From Mycobacterium sp. KBS0706 (GTDB lineage: Bacteria; Pseudomonadota; Alphaproteobacteria; DSM-16000; Inquilinaceae), in the NCBI RefSeq assembly GCF_005938675.2, contig NZ_VCCH02000076.1, positions 1 through 41,565 on the forward strand: 41,565 bases of DNA. The letters run 5' to 3'. Positions 24,979 to 34,128 of this stretch are shown here, piece after piece. The notes under the pieces are model-generated. The model was given only the letters and a program-made list of their open reading frames with translations, was not told where the DNA came from and ran no database searches. Made by a program: the position numbers and the translations under genes. Numbering within the stretch: position 1 is the first letter of the stretch; every line of letters starts with the position of its first letter.

Positions 24979-25009
24979 CGGCGGCCGGCCTCCCTATGGC
25001 CGGCCGCCG
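24979..25009. terminator. Strong 12-bp hairpin between convergent genes
   Basis: CGGCGGCCGGCC (24979-24990) and its exact complement (24998-25009) enclose the 7-nt loop TCCCTAT. The hairpin lies 5 nt after the mini-RTX stop and 30 nt beyond the tyrS stop on the other strand, so it can act in both directions. There is no T run on either side, so Rho-independent action is not certain. Confidence 0.6.
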
Positions 25010-25039
25010 AACTCTCGTCCGCCTGGTGCGCCCGGCCCC

Positions 25040-26284
25040 TCAGGCCGGCCGCACCAGCGCGTGCTTCTTGCGCCCGGCGGAGAGCTTGATCACCCCGTCG
25101 GCGCCGATGTCGCGGTCGCCGATCGCCTGCTCCGGATCGGCGATCGCGGCATCGTTGACGCGACCGCCGCCGCCCTGGATCAGCCGTCGGGCCTCGCCGT
25201 TCGAGGCCGCCAGTCCGGCCCGGGCGAACAGGCGGAAGGCCTGGATGCCGGCCGCCAGCTCGGCCCGCGGCACCTCGATCGAGGGCAGGCCCTCGGCCGA
25301 CACGCCTTGCTCGAAGGCTTGGCGGGCGGTCTCGGCCGCCGCCTTGGCCTTGTCGCGGCCATGCACCAGCGCGGTGGCCTCGGTCGCCAGGATCTTCTTG
25401 GCGTCGTTGATCTCGGCCCCGCCCAGCGCCGCCAGTCGGTCGATCTCGTCCAGCGGCAGCTCGGTGAACAGCTTGAGGAAGCGGCCGACATCGGCGTCCT
25501 CGGTGTTCCGCCAGTACTGCCAGTAATCATAGACCGGCAGCCGCTCCTCGTTCAGCCAGACAGCGCCGGCCGCGGTCTTGCCCATCTTGGCGCCGGAAGA
25601 GGTGGTCAGCAGCGGCGAGGTCAGGCCATACAGCTCGCGCCCGGCGATGCGGCGCGCCAGGTCGATGCCGTTGACGATGTTGCCCCACTGGTCCGACCCG
25701 CCCATCTGCAGCACGCAGTCATGGCGGCGCGCCAGCTCCAGGAAGTCGTAGCCCTGCAGGATCATGTAGTTGAATTCGAGGAAGGTCAGCGGCTGCTCGC
25801 GATCCAGCCGCAGCTTCACCGAATCGAAGCTCAGCATGCGGTTGATGGTGAAGTGCCGCCCGACCTCGCGCAGGAACGGGATGTAGGCCAGCCCGTCCAG
25901 CCAGTCGGCGTTGTTGGCCATGATCGCGCCGCCCTCGAAATCGAGAAATCGCGCAAACACCCGACGGATCGAGGCGATGTTGCTGTCGATCGTGGCATCG
26001 TCGAGCAGCGGCCGGGCATCGTCGCGGAAGGACGGGTCGCCGATCTTGGTGGTGCCGCCGCCCATCAGCGCGATCGGCCGCCCGCCGGTCTTCTGCAGCC
26101 AGCGCAGCATCATGATCTGCACCAGATGCCCGACATGCAGGCTGTCCGCCGTGGCGTCGTAGCCGATATAGGCCGTGACCGCTCCCTTGGCCGCCAGGGC
26201 ATCCAGGCCCTCGGCATCCGTCGCCTGATGGATGAAGCCGCGCGCCTCGAGGGTGCGCAGGAAGTCGGAGCGGAATCCGGTCAT
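25040..26284 (-). CDS. tyrS: Tyrosyl-tRNA synthetase
   Basis: This class I synthetase charges tRNA-Tyr. The 414 residues have the HIGH motif as HVGH (50-53), the tyrosine-binding YIGYDATADSLH, the QMGGSDQWGNI loop (about 193-203), and the KMSKS motif as KMGKT (233-237). A C-terminal S4 RNA-binding domain (about 345-410, GLAASNGEARRLIQGGGGRVN) completes it, as in the bacterial TyrS type. The start is the ATG at 26284. A perfect palindrome lies 31 nt upstream. Confidence 0.97.
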   Translation of the reverse strand: MTGFRSDFLRTLEARGFIHQATDAEGLDALAAKGAVTAYIGYDATADSLHVGHLVQIMMLRWLQKTGGRPIALMGGGTTKIGDPSFRDDARPLLDDATIDSNIASIRRVFARFLDFEGGAIMANNADWLDGLAYIPFLREVGRHFTINRMLSFDSVKLRLDREQPLTFLEFNYMILQGYDFLELARRHDCVLQMGGSDQWGNIVNGIDLARRIAGRELYGLTSPLLTTSSGAKMGKTAAGAVWLNEERLPVYDYWQYWRNTEDADVGRFLKLFTELPLDEIDRLAALGGAEINDAKKILATEATALVHGRDKAKAAAETARQAFEQGVSAEGLPSIEVPRAELAAGIQAFRLFARAGLAASNGEARRLIQGGGGRVNDAAIADPEQAIGDRDIGADGVIKLSAGRKKHALVRPA

Positions 26285-26314
26285 GATCGTCGACTGCTTG
26301 TCGGAGATGGCTGT

Positions 26315-26332
26315 CTGTCAGCGGGCTGACAG
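26315..26332. promoter_or_regulatory. Perfect palindrome upstream of tyrS
   Basis: CTGTCAGC-GG-GCTGACAG has 8-bp arms and a 2-nt centre, 31-48 nt upstream of the tyrS start in the 109-nt gap. No T run follows in either direction, so an operator or leader element is likelier than a terminator. The cognate protein is unknown, and the typical T-box features of Firmicutes are absent. Confidence 0.45.
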
Positions 26333-26393
26333 GGAAGGGCTGTAGCACGAGCGCCGCCCGTGCCTCAAACCGAACTTCCCCGGACGCGGCGGA

Positions 26394-27245
26394 TCACGCC
26401 GTGGCGGTGACGACCCAGGCGGCGGCATCCAGCAGAACGCCCTCAGCGGTCTGGTGCGGTGCCAGCGCCTCGCGCACCGCGGCGGCGACGGCGTCGCGCT
26501 TGGCCTCGTGCTCGCGCAGCAGGGCGCCGACCGGGCCGCTTCGCAGCACCAGGGCGAGGGTCTGCTCCAGGTCTCCCACGCCGGCCTTGGTGTCGAAGGC
26601 CGTGACGCCGATCCCGGAGAAGCCGGCGCGGCCGAGGATGTCACGGATCCGGTCAGGGTCGGCGAAGGCGAAGGCGCCCGGCGCGCCCGGGATCGGGGGC
26701 GGCGGTGCCGGCAGGTGGCGCAGCGCAGCCGTCAGGGACACGGTCGCCCAACCGTTCTCGGCCAGGGTGCGCCAGCACACGAAGGCGAGGCGGGCGCCCG
26801 GCCGCAGCGCGCCGTGCAGGTTGGCGAAGGCGCCGACGGGGTCGTCGAAGAACATCACGCCGAAGCGCGAGAACAGCCCGTCGAAGCCGCCCGGCTCGAT
26901 GCGGGCGGTTTGCGCGTCGGCCTCGATGAAGCGGACATTGTCCAGGCCGGCCTCGGCGGCGCGGCGCCTGGCCAGGCCGAGCATGGGGGCGGAGATGTCG
27001 AGGCCGAGCACCTGACCGCCGGGCCCGACGTGGCACGCCAGATCCAGCGTGCTGCCGCCGCTGCCGCAGCCGATGTCGAGCAGCCGTTCGCCCGCCGCGG
27101 GCGCCAGCACCTCGACCACCTGCCGGCTGAACGGGGCGGTCATGCGGTCGAGCTGCGCCTGCATCTCCACCCACACCGACCCGCCGGCCTCGTTCCAATA
27201 GGCGATCTGGTCGCCGTTCGGCCTCTCGGCTTCGTTCGTCGCCAT
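26394..27245 (-). CDS. Class I SAM-dependent methyltransferase
   Basis: This 283-residue protein has the Rossmann-fold methyltransferase core: motif I LLDIGCGSGGSTLDLA (about 55-70), the acidic end of strand 2 LGLDISAPML, an ADAQ segment at the adenine pocket, and FDGLFSRFGVMFFDDPVGAFANLHGALRPGARLAFVCW for motifs II-III. It is closest in layout to the UbiE/Methyltransf_11/25 group acting on small molecules. The substrate is unknown. AAGGGGGG precedes the ATG. No partner biosynthetic genes are adjacent. Confidence 0.88.
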   Translation of the reverse strand: MATNEAERPNGDQIAYWNEAGGSVWVEMQAQLDRMTAPFSRQVVEVLAPAAGERLLDIGCGSGGSTLDLACHVGPGGQVLGLDISAPMLGLARRRAAEAGLDNVRFIEADAQTARIEPGGFDGLFSRFGVMFFDDPVGAFANLHGALRPGARLAFVCWRTLAENGWATVSLTAALRHLPAPPPPIPGAPGAFAFADPDRIRDILGRAGFSGIGVTAFDTKAGVGDLEQTLALVLRSGPVGALLREHEAKRDAVAAAVREALAPHQTAEGVLLDAAAWVVTATA

Positions 27246-27284
27246 GGTCGATCCCCCCCTTGGCGCGGCCCGAAGCCGCGCGGT

Positions 27285-27947
27285 TCAGTCCGCGGCCTGC
27301 TGCGGCGCCAGCTTGACCGACTTGGTCAGGTAGTCGTCGATATGGGCCAGCAGCTGGTCGTTGTGCAGCGTGAAGAAATGGTTCGCCCCCGGGATCACCC
27401 GGTAGTCGATCTTGATGTCCTTCTGCTGCGACAGCTTGTTGACCAGCTTCTGCACCGAGTCATGCGGCACGGTGTCGTCCTTGTCGCCCTGGACGATCAG
27501 GCCGGAGGAGGGGCAGGGCGCCAGGAAGGTGAAGTCGTATTTGTTCGCCGGCGGCGCGATCGAGATGAAGCCGTCGATCTCCGGCCGCCGCATCAGCAAC
27601 TGCATGCCGATCCAGGCGCCGAAGGAGAAGCCGCCGACCCAGCAGGCCTCGGCGTTCGGGTTCAGCGCCTGCATCCAGTCCAGCGCCGAGGCGGCGTCGG
27701 ACAGCTCGCCCTCGCCGCGGTCATGGATGCCCTGGCTGCGGCCGACGCCGCGGAAGTTGAAGCGCAGCACGGTGAATTCGTGCTTCTTGAACGCCTGGTA
27801 CAGCGTGTGCACGATCTTGTTGAACATCGTCCCGCCGCCCAGCGGGTCCGGATGCAGCAACAGGGCGATGGGCGCATTGGTGCGCTTGCTCGGGGTGTAG
27901 CGGCCTTCGAGGCGTCCCTCGGACCCGTTGAAGATGACGTCCGGCAT
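27285..27947 (-). CDS. Alpha/beta hydrolase, dienelactone-hydrolase-like
   Basis: This 220-residue single-domain alpha/beta hydrolase has its nucleophile elbow at G-F-S108-F-G, the acid as D157 in GDKDDTVP, and the histidine as H190 in PGANHFF. HPDPLGGGTMFNKIV and RFNFRGVGRSQG form the oxyanion and early core. This compact cap-less type is widespread in alphaproteobacteria and often annotated as a conserved hydrolase of unknown substrate. GAGGAG lies about 11 nt upstream of the ATG. It lies divergent from the iscR-suf operon. Confidence 0.88.
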   Translation of the reverse strand: MPDVIFNGSEGRLEGRYTPSKRTNAPIALLLHPDPLGGGTMFNKIVHTLYQAFKKHEFTVLRFNFRGVGRSQGIHDRGEGELSDAASALDWMQALNPNAEACWVGGFSFGAWIGMQLLMRRPEIDGFISIAPPANKYDFTFLAPCPSSGLIVQGDKDDTVPHDSVQKLVNKLSQQKDIKIDYRVIPGANHFFTLHNDQLLAHIDDYLTKSVKLAPQQAAD

Positions 27948-28293
27948 CGGCCGTTAAGCTCCTCGAGGTGGCGGCGGGCGGACCGACGCGGTGGGGCGGC
28001 TTTCTTGACCATTACGCTCGGATATCTATATCTAAGCGGTCACTCACCCTGCCACGACGCGGACCGTGCCGGCCACCCGCCGTCAACACGATCCACGCGA
28101 AATGTTCGTATACCATCGGGACGGCCTTGATGTTCAAGCGTCTTGATCGAGGCATGCGGGACTGGCTGGGGCTGAGGAACGCGGATTGCGCCGCAGATCG
28201 GGCCGCCGGACACGATCGGCAGCCGGTCCGCGGCTCGGGCAGCAGTCGCAATTTCGGTCCGGCGGGCAGGCCGGGCCGTTGGGGGCGCAGAAG
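27948..28293 (+). other. 346-nt gap: leader of the iscR-suf operon
   Basis: No convincing gene occupies this gap. It holds a promoter-like pair (described separately), a tandem ATATCTATATCTA sequence at 28022-28034 that could be a regulator site, and a GC-rich second half. One short frame, ATG 28130 to TGA 28303 (57 codons, beginning MFKRLDRGMRDWLGL), overlaps the iscR start by 10 nt and is preceded by GGGACGG. It may be a leader peptide or chance. Confidence 0.5.
28005..28032 (+). promoter_or_regulatory. Candidate sigma-70 promoter of the iscR-suf operon
   Basis: TTGACC (28005-28010) and TATATC (28027-28032) are separated by 16 nt, and the region is much more AT-rich than its surroundings. 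It lies about 260 nt before the iscR start, leaving a long 5' leader. The repeated ATATCTA over the -10 region would be a natural place for autorepression by IscR, though it does not clearly match a published IscR box. Confidence 0.45.
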
Positions 28294-28761
28294 ATGCGTT
28301 TGAGCACCAAGGGACGCTACGCCGTGATGGCGATGGTCGACCTGGCGCGGCACGGGGCCGACGGCCCGGTGGCGCTCGCCGACATCGCGCTCCGCCAGGA
28401 AATCTCGTTGCCGTATCTGGAGCAGCTGTTCGCCAAGCTGCGCCGCGGCGGCCTGGTCCGCAGCGTGCGCGGGCCCGGCGGCGGTTACCTGATGGCCCGG
28501 CCTTGCGGCACGGTGCGCATCTCCGACATCATCTTCGCGGTGGACGAGCCGATCCAGGCCACACGCTGCGAGAAGCACAGCCCGCTCGGCTGCCACAGCG
28601 ACAAGAGCCGCTGCCTGACCCACGATCTGTGGGAGGAGTTGGGCAACCAGATCCATATGTACCTGTCCTCGGTGACGATCGAGGACGTGGTCAACCGCCG
28701 CGTGCTCGGTTCCAGCCATCTGTTCTCCCACGGGCAGGGCGTGACCGTCGCCGCCGAGTGA
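28294..28761 (+). CDS. iscR: Rrf2-family Fe-S regulator, IscR type
   Basis: This is a 155-residue winged-helix regulator. The DNA-binding part (MRLSTKGRYAVMAMVDLARHG…SLPYLEQLFAKLRRGGLVRSVRGPGGGYLMAR) is typical of IscR. C92, C100, C107 and H110 form the cluster-binding loop, with spacing slightly longer than E. coli (C92, C98, C104, H107). This supports a cluster-sensing IscR rather than a NsrR or CymR. As first gene of the Fe-S operon it probably represses the locus when clusters are plentiful. The cysteine desulfurase follows after 10 nt. Confidence 0.93.
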   Translation: MRLSTKGRYAVMAMVDLARHGADGPVALADIALRQEISLPYLEQLFAKLRRGGLVRSVRGPGGGYLMARPCGTVRISDIIFAVDEPIQATRCEKHSPLGCHSDKSRCLTHDLWEELGNQIHMYLSSVTIEDVVNRRVLGSSHLFSHGQGVTVAAE

Positions 28762-28771
28762 GGCGCACGCC

Positions 28772-29869
28772 GTGACCTCCGTCTATCTCGATCACAACGC
28801 CACCGCGCCGCTGCGGCCGGAGGCGCGCGAGGCCATGCTCGCGGCGCTCGGTGCCGTCGGCAACCCGTCCTCGGTGCACCGCTTCGGCCGCGAGGCCCGG
28901 CGGCTGGTCGAGGCGGGGCGGGCACAGGTCGCCGCCTTGGCCGGTGTCGTCCCGGCCCAGATCGTCTTCACCGGCAGCGCCACCGAGGCCAACGCCCTGG
29001 CGCTCACCGGCCTCGGCCGCCGCCGGATCCTGACCTCGGCGATCGAGCATGACAGCGCCCTGGCCTGGGCCACCGACCGCGTTCCGGTCGGCAGCGATGG
29101 CCGGGTCGACCTCGACGCCCTCGACCGGATGCTGGCGGCCGGTGCCGAGCCGGCGGTCGTCTCGGTCATGGCGGTGAACAACGAGACCGGCGTGATCCAG
29201 CCGGTGGCGGAGGCCGCCGCGATCGCCCGCCGCCACGGCGCGCTGGTGCATTGCGATGCGGTACAGGCCGTCGGGCGGATCGCCTTGCCTGCGGTCGGGA
29301 CCGAGGTTGACGCCCTCAGCCTGTCCGCCCACAAGCTGGGCGGGCCGCAAGGCATCGGCGCCCTGGTGCTGCGCCACGGGCTGCCGCTGGCGCCGCTGCT
29401 GCGCGGCGGGGCGCAGGAGGGGCGGCGCCGCGCCGGCACCGAGAATGTCGCCGGCATCGCCGGCTTCGGTGCCGCGGCGGCAGCCGTGGCCGACCGGGCC
29501 GAGATGCCGCGCATCGCGGCGCTGCGCGACGAGCTGGAGCGGCGGCTCACCGCCGACGGCGCGGTGGTGCTGGGCGCCGGCGCGCCGCGCGTCGCCAACA
29601 CAAGCTGCGTCGCCATGCCCGGCGTCACCGCCGAGACCCAGGTCGCGGCGCTCGACCTCGCCGGGGTCGCGGTCAGCGCCGGCTCGGCCTGCAGCTCCGG
29701 CAAGGTCCGCCGCAGCCATGTGCTGGAGGCGATGGGCCTGCCGGCCGATCTGGCCGAGAGCGCGATCCGGATCAGCCTGGGACCCGCGACCGACGCCGCG
29801 GCGATCGACCGCTGCGTCGCCGCCTGGTCGGATCTCTCGCGGCGAAGGCGCAGCCGTGCGGTCGCCTGA
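28772..29869 (+). CDS. Cysteine desulfurase, IscS/NifS type
   Basis: This PLP enzyme removes sulfur from cysteine and hands it on as persulfide. The 365 residues are group I: YLDHNATAPLRPE at the start, TEANALAL, HCDAVQAVGRI, PLP lysine K188 in LSAHKLGGPQG, and the catalytic loop GSACSSGKVRRSHVL with C307. The start is GTG. It is shorter than E. coli IscS (404) and lacks its C-terminal extension. A second desulfurase of the other group (SufS) lies 5 kb downstream in the same locus, so the two may serve different acceptors. Confidence 0.93.
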   Translation: MTSVYLDHNATAPLRPEAREAMLAALGAVGNPSSVHRFGREARRLVEAGRAQVAALAGVVPAQIVFTGSATEANALALTGLGRRRILTSAIEHDSALAWATDRVPVGSDGRVDLDALDRMLAAGAEPAVVSVMAVNNETGVIQPVAEAAAIARRHGALVHCDAVQAVGRIALPAVGTEVDALSLSAHKLGGPQGIGALVLRHGLPLAPLLRGGAQEGRRRAGTENVAGIAGFGAAAAAVADRAEMPRIAALRDELERRLTADGAVVLGAGAPRVANTSCVAMPGVTAETQVAALDLAGVAVSAGSACSSGKVRRSHVLEAMGLPADLAESAIRISLGPATDAAAIDRCVAAWSDLSRRRRSRAVA

Positions 29870-29952
29870 GGGCGGGCATGAGGTTTCGCCGGTTGCCCCT
29901 TGTCCCCGGCTTTCGTAGAACACCACGTCTTCGAGCAGGAGTACGGGCCAGA

Positions 29953-30279
29953 ATGCCCAGGATCATCTTCATCGAGCCGGACGGGAACCGGCGCGAGATC
30001 GACGCCCCGGCCGGGCTGTCGATCATGGAGATCGCGCACAAATACGACGTCGATCTGGAGGGCGCCTGCGAGGGCTCGCTGGCCTGCTCGACCTGCCATG
30101 TGATCGTCGAGCCGGACTGGTACGAGAAGCTGCTGCCGGCGCGGGAGGACGAGGAGGACATGCTCGACCTCGCCTGGGGCCTGACCAAGACCTCTCGCCT
30201 CGGCTGCCAGATCATCATGAACGACGATCTCGACGGGCTGACCGTCCGGCTGCCGGGCGGCAGCAACAACATGATGTGA
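29953..30279 (+). CDS. fdx: 2Fe-2S ferredoxin, adrenodoxin/Isc type
   Basis: This 108-residue electron carrier has the cluster ligands C39, C45, C48 and C85 in the pattern C-x5-C-x2-C…C (GACEGSLACSTCHVIV … SRLGCQIIM) of Isc-type ferredoxins, and the acidic partner-binding stretch REDEEDMLDLA. It probably supplies electrons for cluster assembly. The ATG at 29953 gives the family N-terminus MPRIIFIEPDG; a longer frame from 29878 looks non-coding. It lies 83 nt after the desulfurase. Confidence 0.94.
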   Translation: MPRIIFIEPDGNRREIDAPAGLSIMEIAHKYDVDLEGACEGSLACSTCHVIVEPDWYEKLLPAREDEEDMLDLAWGLTKTSRLGCQIIMNDDLDGLTVRLPGGSNNMM

Positions 30280-30513
30280 TACAAGGATCTTCCGGCATGA
30301 GCGATCCGCATGCCGGGGTCCAGCGGAGCGCGGCTGAGAACGACTCTCGCAGTCGGGTTTTCGCTGGCAATCGCCGCCGAAACGCCTATCTATTGGCGAG
30401 AGAGGGGCGGCAACACTGGCCTCCCAAGGGGTATCCTTTGGGGCCTTCCGCATCGGAGTACCCGACTAGCCCACTCGGTTAATCGGTTCTGGCACAGGGT
30501 TGAGGAGCGAGGC
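30280..30513 (+). other. 234-nt gap between ferredoxin and sufB with several stem-loops
   Basis: CCGGCATG (30292-30299) pairs exactly with CATGCCGG (30309-30316). CGACT-CTCGC-AGTCG (30341-30355) is followed by GGTTTT and resembles a weak terminator. A near-palindrome CCCAAGG…CCTTTGGG lies around 30422-30440. A 61-codon frame beginning at ATG 30298 is not convincing. The gap may attenuate read-through or hold an internal suf promoter. Confidence 0.45.
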
Positions 30514-31968
<1,455 letters not shown>

Positions 31969-32034
31969 GAACCAGCCGCTCCGTGCGGCTTTGCGAATTT
32001 GACAGGCCGCGATGAAGCGGCGAGGGAACGCGGA

Positions 32035-32784
32035 ATGCTGGAGATCAAGGACCTGCACGTCGCCGTCGACGGCAAGGAGATTCTGAAGGGCGTGTCGCTC
32101 TCCCTGAACCAGGGCGAGATCCACGCCATCATGGGACCGAACGGCTCCGGCAAGTCGACGCTGAGCTACGTCATCGCCGGCCGCGACGGCTACGAGGTCA
32201 CCGGCGGGTCGATCACCTTCAACGGCGAGGACCTGCTGGCGATGGAGCCGGAGGAGCGGTCGCGCGCCGGCCTGTTCCTGGCCTTCCAGTATCCGCTCGA
32301 GGTCGCCGGCGTCGGCACCGTCACCTTCCTGCGCACCGCCTACAACGCCCACCGCAAGCATCGCGGCGAAGCCGAACTGGACCCGATGCAGTTCACCAAG
32401 CTGCTGCGCGAGAAGGCCAAGGGCCTCGGTATCGACACCGACATGCTGAAGCGCTCGGTCAATGTCGGCTTCTCCGGCGGCGAGAAGAAGCGCAACGAGG
32501 CGCTGCAGATGGCGCTGCTGGAGCCCGCCCTCGCGGTGCTGGACGAGACCGACAGCGGTCTCGACATCGACGCGCTGAAGGTGGTGGCCGAGAGCGTCAA
32601 CAAGCTGCGTTCGCCCGACCGGGCCTTCCTGGTGATCACCCACTACCAACGCCTGCTCAGCTATATCGTCCCAGACCATGTCCACATCCTGGCCGACGGC
32701 CGGATCGTCCGGTCCGGCGGCAAGGAGCTGGCGCTGGAGCTGGAGGAGAAGGGCTACGCCGGCGTTGTCCCGGCGGCCGCGTGA
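32035..32784 (+). CDS. sufC: Fe-S assembly ATPase SufC
   Basis: This 249-residue soluble ABC-type ATPase drives conformational change in SufB-SufD. Walker A is GPNGSGKST (34-42), the signature is FSGGEKKR (146-153), and Walker B is LAVLDETDSGLD with catalytic E171; the switch histidine is in VITHYQRLL. There are no membrane segments and no permease partner, as expected for SufC. The ATG at 32035 follows GAGGGAA; an earlier in-frame ATG is less well placed. sufD starts 7 nt after the stop. Confidence 0.97.
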   Translation: MLEIKDLHVAVDGKEILKGVSLSLNQGEIHAIMGPNGSGKSTLSYVIAGRDGYEVTGGSITFNGEDLLAMEPEERSRAGLFLAFQYPLEVAGVGTVTFLRTAYNAHRKHRGEAELDPMQFTKLLREKAKGLGIDTDMLKRSVNVGFSGGEKKRNEALQMALLEPALAVLDETDSGLDIDALKVVAESVNKLRSPDRAFLVITHYQRLLSYIVPDHVHILADGRIVRSGGKELALELEEKGYAGVVPAAA

Positions 32785-32791
32785 GGCAGAG

Positions 32792-34123
32792 ATGAGCGAA
32801 CGGATCGCCACCTCGCCCGTCGTCGCCGCCCAGCGCGAGCGTTTCTCGGCCAGCCGGTCGGCGCTGCCCGGCGTCGGCCACGGCGCCGTCGCCCGCCGCC
32901 GCGAGGCGGGCATGGCGCGGTTCGAGAGCCTGGGCCTGCCGACGCGCAAGCAGGAAGCCTGGAAGTACACCGACCTGCGGCGGCTTGAGAAGCTGGGCCT
33001 GAACGGCGCCACGGCGCCGGCCGATGCGGCGCTGCCGGAGGCGCTGCAAGCCTTCGTGCCGGCGCAGGGCCCGTCCATGGTCTTCGTCAACGGCCGGCTG
33101 CGTCCGGAGCTGTCGCATCTCGACTCCCTGCCGCAGGGGCTGCGCCTCGACGGCTACGCCGCGGCGCTGGAGACCGGCGACGCCGAGGTCGAATCCCGCT
33201 TCGCCGCGGCCGCCGATGCGGCCTCGCTGGTCGAGCTGAACACCGCCCTGGTCGAGGACGGCGCCGTGCTGCGCATCGCCGCTGGCGCGGTGATCGAGGC
33301 GCCGGTCCGCCTGGTCTTCCTGACCGCGCCCGGCCACGCGGCGGTGGCCAGCCACCCGCGGATCCTGGTCCTGGCCGGCGCCAACAGCCAGGCGACGCTG
33401 ATCGAGGCCTATCACGGCACCGACGACACCGGCTATTTCACCAATGCGGTGGTCGATGCCGAGATCGGCGACGGAGCCCGGCTGCGCCACTACCGGCGGC
33501 AGAGCGAGGGGCTGAACGCGGTGCATCTGCTGAACGGCAGCGCCCGCATCGGCCGCGATGCCACCTATGACAGCTTCACCCTCAGCCTCGGCGCCGACCT
33601 GGCGCGGACCGAGGTGGTCGCGACCTTCACCGGCCGCGGCGGCAACGGCCATGTCACCGGCGCCTATCTGGCCGACGGCGCCCGCCATATCGACACCACC
33701 ACCCTGATCGACCACGCCGTGCCGGACTGCCGGTCGCGCGAGGTGTTCAAGGGCGTGCTGGACGGCAAGGGCAGGGGCGTGTTCCAGGGCAAGATCATCG
33801 TCCGCCGCGACGCCCAGCGCACCGACGGCTACCAGCTGAACCGCGCGCTGATGCTGTCGCGCACCGCCGAGATCGACAGCAAGCCCGAGCTCGAGATCTA
33901 CGCCGACGACGTTAAGTGCAGCCACGGCGCCACGGTCGGCGAGATCGACGCCGAGGCGCTGTTCTACCTGCGCAGCCGCGGCATCGACGAGCGCGCGGCC
34001 CGGGCCATGCTGGTCGAGGCCTTCCTGCGCGAGGCGCTGGAGGAGGTCGCCGACGAGGCGGTCCGCGACGAATTCGAGGCCGCGGTCGGGCTGTGGCTCG
34101 CCGCGCGGCATCAGGAGGGTTAG
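32792..34123 (+). CDS. sufD: Fe-S cluster assembly protein SufD
   Basis: This 443-residue subunit of SufBC2D is homologous to SufB. The N-terminal helical region (RFESLGLPTRKQEAWKYTDLRRLEK) and the beta-helical core (ARIGRDATYDSFTLSLGADLARTEV…) are typical. The functional pair C376 and H378 in DDVKCSHGATVG is conserved. The C-terminal LFYLRSRGIDERAARAMLVEAFLREALEEV contacts SufC. The ATG at 32792 follows GGCAGAG. It ends 5 nt before sufS. Confidence 0.96.
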   Translation: MSERIATSPVVAAQRERFSASRSALPGVGHGAVARRREAGMARFESLGLPTRKQEAWKYTDLRRLEKLGLNGATAPADAALPEALQAFVPAQGPSMVFVNGRLRPELSHLDSLPQGLRLDGYAAALETGDAEVESRFAAAADAASLVELNTALVEDGAVLRIAAGAVIEAPVRLVFLTAPGHAAVASHPRILVLAGANSQATLIEAYHGTDDTGYFTNAVVDAEIGDGARLRHYRRQSEGLNAVHLLNGSARIGRDATYDSFTLSLGADLARTEVVATFTGRGGNGHVTGAYLADGARHIDTTTLIDHAVPDCRSREVFKGVLDGKGRGVFQGKIIVRRDAQRTDGYQLNRALMLSRTAEIDSKPELEIYADDVKCSHGATVGEIDAEALFYLRSRGIDERAARAMLVEAFLREALEEVADEAVRDEFEAAVGLWLAARHQEG

Positions 34124-34128
34124 GTCCG

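Noticed and set aside
30298..30482. Possible 61-residue gene between ferredoxin and sufB
   Set aside because: The composition is unremarkable, its start sits inside a stem, no family is recognisable, and it overlaps stem-loops that better explain the gap.
30310..30513. N-terminal extension of sufB by 68 codons
   Set aside because: The stretch has no similarity to SufB N-termini, and GAGGAG marks the ATG at 30514.
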